Source: Leucothrix pacifica (lineage in GTDB: Bacteria > Pseudomonadota > Gammaproteobacteria > Thiotrichales > Thiotrichaceae). Taken from it: 64,000 bases of DNA. Shown one piece after another: positions 63,007 to 64,000 of the stretch (position 1 is the first letter of the stretch; every line of letters starts with the position of its first letter). The notes under the pieces were generated by a model, which was given only the letters and a program-made list of their open reading frames with translations, did not search any database and was not told the DNA's origin. The stretch is from assembly GCF_003172875.1 (NCBI RefSeq), contig NZ_QGKM01000055.1, forward strand, positions 1-64,000, written 5' to 3'. The position numbers and the translations under genes are program-made.

Positions 63007-64000
63007 CTACTGACTCATCCTCTGAAAGCTTGCTTGTAAATTACTTTCAGAGTCTATTAAGAACTGCCCAGACAGCACAATTTCATCACCGGCTTCTAAA
63101 CCTTGGGTGATTTCAACGTATTTAGCCGTTTTTGTACCGACCTTTACTTTTACGGGTTTGTAATGATTTTTTTCAGTTACTTTAACCACCCGAAACCCTT
63201 CAGAGCTTGGAATTAGTGCCTCACGAGGAATAGCAATTGCTCCGGGTAGTGGTCGATTATTAATTTTTACGCTGGCAAACATATTCGGTTTTAACAGTCC
63301 TTCTTTGTTTTTAAACTTTAACCGGACTTGTAATGTTCGCGTCTTTGGGTCTAGTTCTGGATAAATATAATCCACACGCCCACGCCACTGCTCCCCTGGC
63401 AAAGCATCAATTTTCATCGTCGCCAGAGCACCTTTTTGAATCCAACTGAGCTGATCAGGAAAAACATCCACAATTACCCAGACATCGCTTAAATCGGCAA
63501 TGGAGTAAAGTAAAGTCGAGGGAGTGACATACATACCATCTCGGACACCAATTTCTGTGACCACACCGCTAATAGGCGAGATGATTGGAACATGCGATGT
63601 AATTTCTGCGTTTTGCTCAAGTCCTTGTATGACAGAGCCGGAGACTTCCATTACACGTAAGCGGGTTAATACATCAACTTGCTTTTGTCGTTCGCTTGGG
63701 CTGCGTAATGCAGTTAGGTAATCTTCCTGAGCCGTGAAAATTTCAGGCGAGTAATAGCTGGCTAAACGCTGCCCTTTTTCTGCTTTATCCCCTAGTACCT
63801 TGACGATAGGATCTTTTATCCAACCACTAGCTCTTGCATGAACGTGATACAACTGACTTTCATCATATCGTACATAGCCGACCGTATTGATGGCACGTGA
63901 TAACGTACGCTTTTTTACTTTACCTATCCGCACCCCCATACTCTGTGCTGTACTAGATGAAACGCTGATAACTGGCATACCTTGACTGGAGTTGGGGTTA
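63007..64000 (-). CDS. cusB: Cus-type RND periplasmic adaptor CusB (partial)
   Basis: The frame is open to the window edge, upstream of the first ATG in view (63978; NPNSSQG precedes it in frame), so the N terminus is missing. Visible: a beta-barrel/lipoyl start ([22 protein letters not shown]), short helical hairpin ([15 protein letters not shown]), lipoyl second half ([19 protein letters not shown]), barrel and the membrane-proximal domain ending [18 protein letters not shown]. Typical CusB/CzcB layout. First visible gene of cusB-cusA-bufferin-hlyD. Confidence 0.92.
   Translation of the reverse strand, partial: NPNSSQGMPVISVSSSTAQSMGVRIGKVKKRTLSRAINTVGYVRYDESQLYHVHARASGWIKDPIVKVLGDKAEKGQRLASYYSPEIFTAQEDYLTALRSPSERQKQVDVLTRLRVMEVSGSVIQGLEQNAEITSHVPIISPISGVVTEIGVRDGMYVTPSTLLYSIADLSDVWVIVDVFPDQLSWIQKGALATMKIDALPGEQWRGRVDYIYPELDPKTRTLQVRLKFKNKEGLLKPNMFASVKINNRPLPGAIAIPREALIPSSEGFRVVKVTEKNHYKPVKVKVGTKTAKYVEITQGLEAGDEIVLSGQFLIDSESNLQASFQRMSQ

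Noticed and set aside
1-64000. CRISPR arrays, tRNA or rRNA genes
   Set aside because: No regularly spaced repeats and no recognisable cloverleaf or rRNA sequence were seen on reading through the window.

Overview
The window is a mosaic of accessory DNA from a Gram-negative proteobacterium. Tat and Sec signal peptides, lipoproteins, RND efflux, TRAP transport and CoA-dependent aerobic benzoate catabolism all point to an aromatic-degrading, probably marine gammaproteobacterium. I cannot name a genus. I saw no rRNA, tRNA or CRISPR array. By eye, the catabolic block (about 3-29 kb) is more GC-rich than the metal block (about 30-64 kb), which suggests separate origins.

Layout. (1) 1-2.9 kb is a mobile junction. 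It holds the end of an IS3-family insertion sequence that has decapitated a restriction-type nuclease/helicase gene, a BrnT/BrnA toxin-antitoxin pair, and a complete tyrosine recombinase. (2) 3.2-24.2 kb is a complete box gene cluster: benzoate uptake, CoA ligation, epoxidation, ring cleavage and beta-oxidation to succinyl-CoA and acetyl-CoA, controlled by BoxR. The sequence TGCA-N6-TGCA (or one-mismatch versions), the operator type described for BoxR/BzdR, sits at each of the three control points. (3) 24.2-29.1 kb is a MarR-linked operon of a TRAP transporter plus an M20 amidohydrolase, possibly feeding amide-conjugated benzoate such as hippurate into the pathway. (4) At 29.1-30.1 kb a shattered umuC/rulB remnant abuts a second, 5'-truncated copy of the recombinase. 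It lies in the same orientation as the first copy and shares a nearly identical 317-bp tract with it. The whole 27-kb catabolic block is therefore bounded by direct repeats and could be excised by homologous recombination.

(5) 30.5-64 kb is a metal, mainly copper, resistance island. Its core is a copper P-type ATPase with its MerR regulator, CopA/CopB/CopC/CopD, a DUF411 protein, a lipoprotein cytochrome c, a second multicopper oxidase, a CusBA-type RND pump (cusB runs off the end), an HlyD-like adaptor, and a lone DUF2282 (bufferin-like) peptide between pump genes. Around this core are genes that maintain the envelope: DsbD, DsbB and DsbA, two SCO-type genes (one broken), PCuAC, two signal peptidase II genes, an apolipoprotein N-acyltransferase, an M23 peptidase plus a fragment of another, DUF1287, and a lipoprotein with a papain-like Cys-His-Asp pattern. 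Three MerR-type regulators, a CDF-like exporter, HupE/UreJ-type permeases and DUF1007 point to further metals.

How it works together: the island seems to remove copper from the cytoplasm (P-type ATPase), oxidise or bind it in the periplasm (two multicopper oxidases, CopB/C, Met/His/Cys-rich peptides), expel it (Cus-like pump), and replace or duplicate the thiol-dependent lipoprotein and disulfide machinery that copper attacks. The island has grown by local duplication. Paired and broken copies of lspA, sco, DUF3703, M23 and a small exported protein are visible, and the start of dsbD looks copied from the start of a copA-type oxidase.
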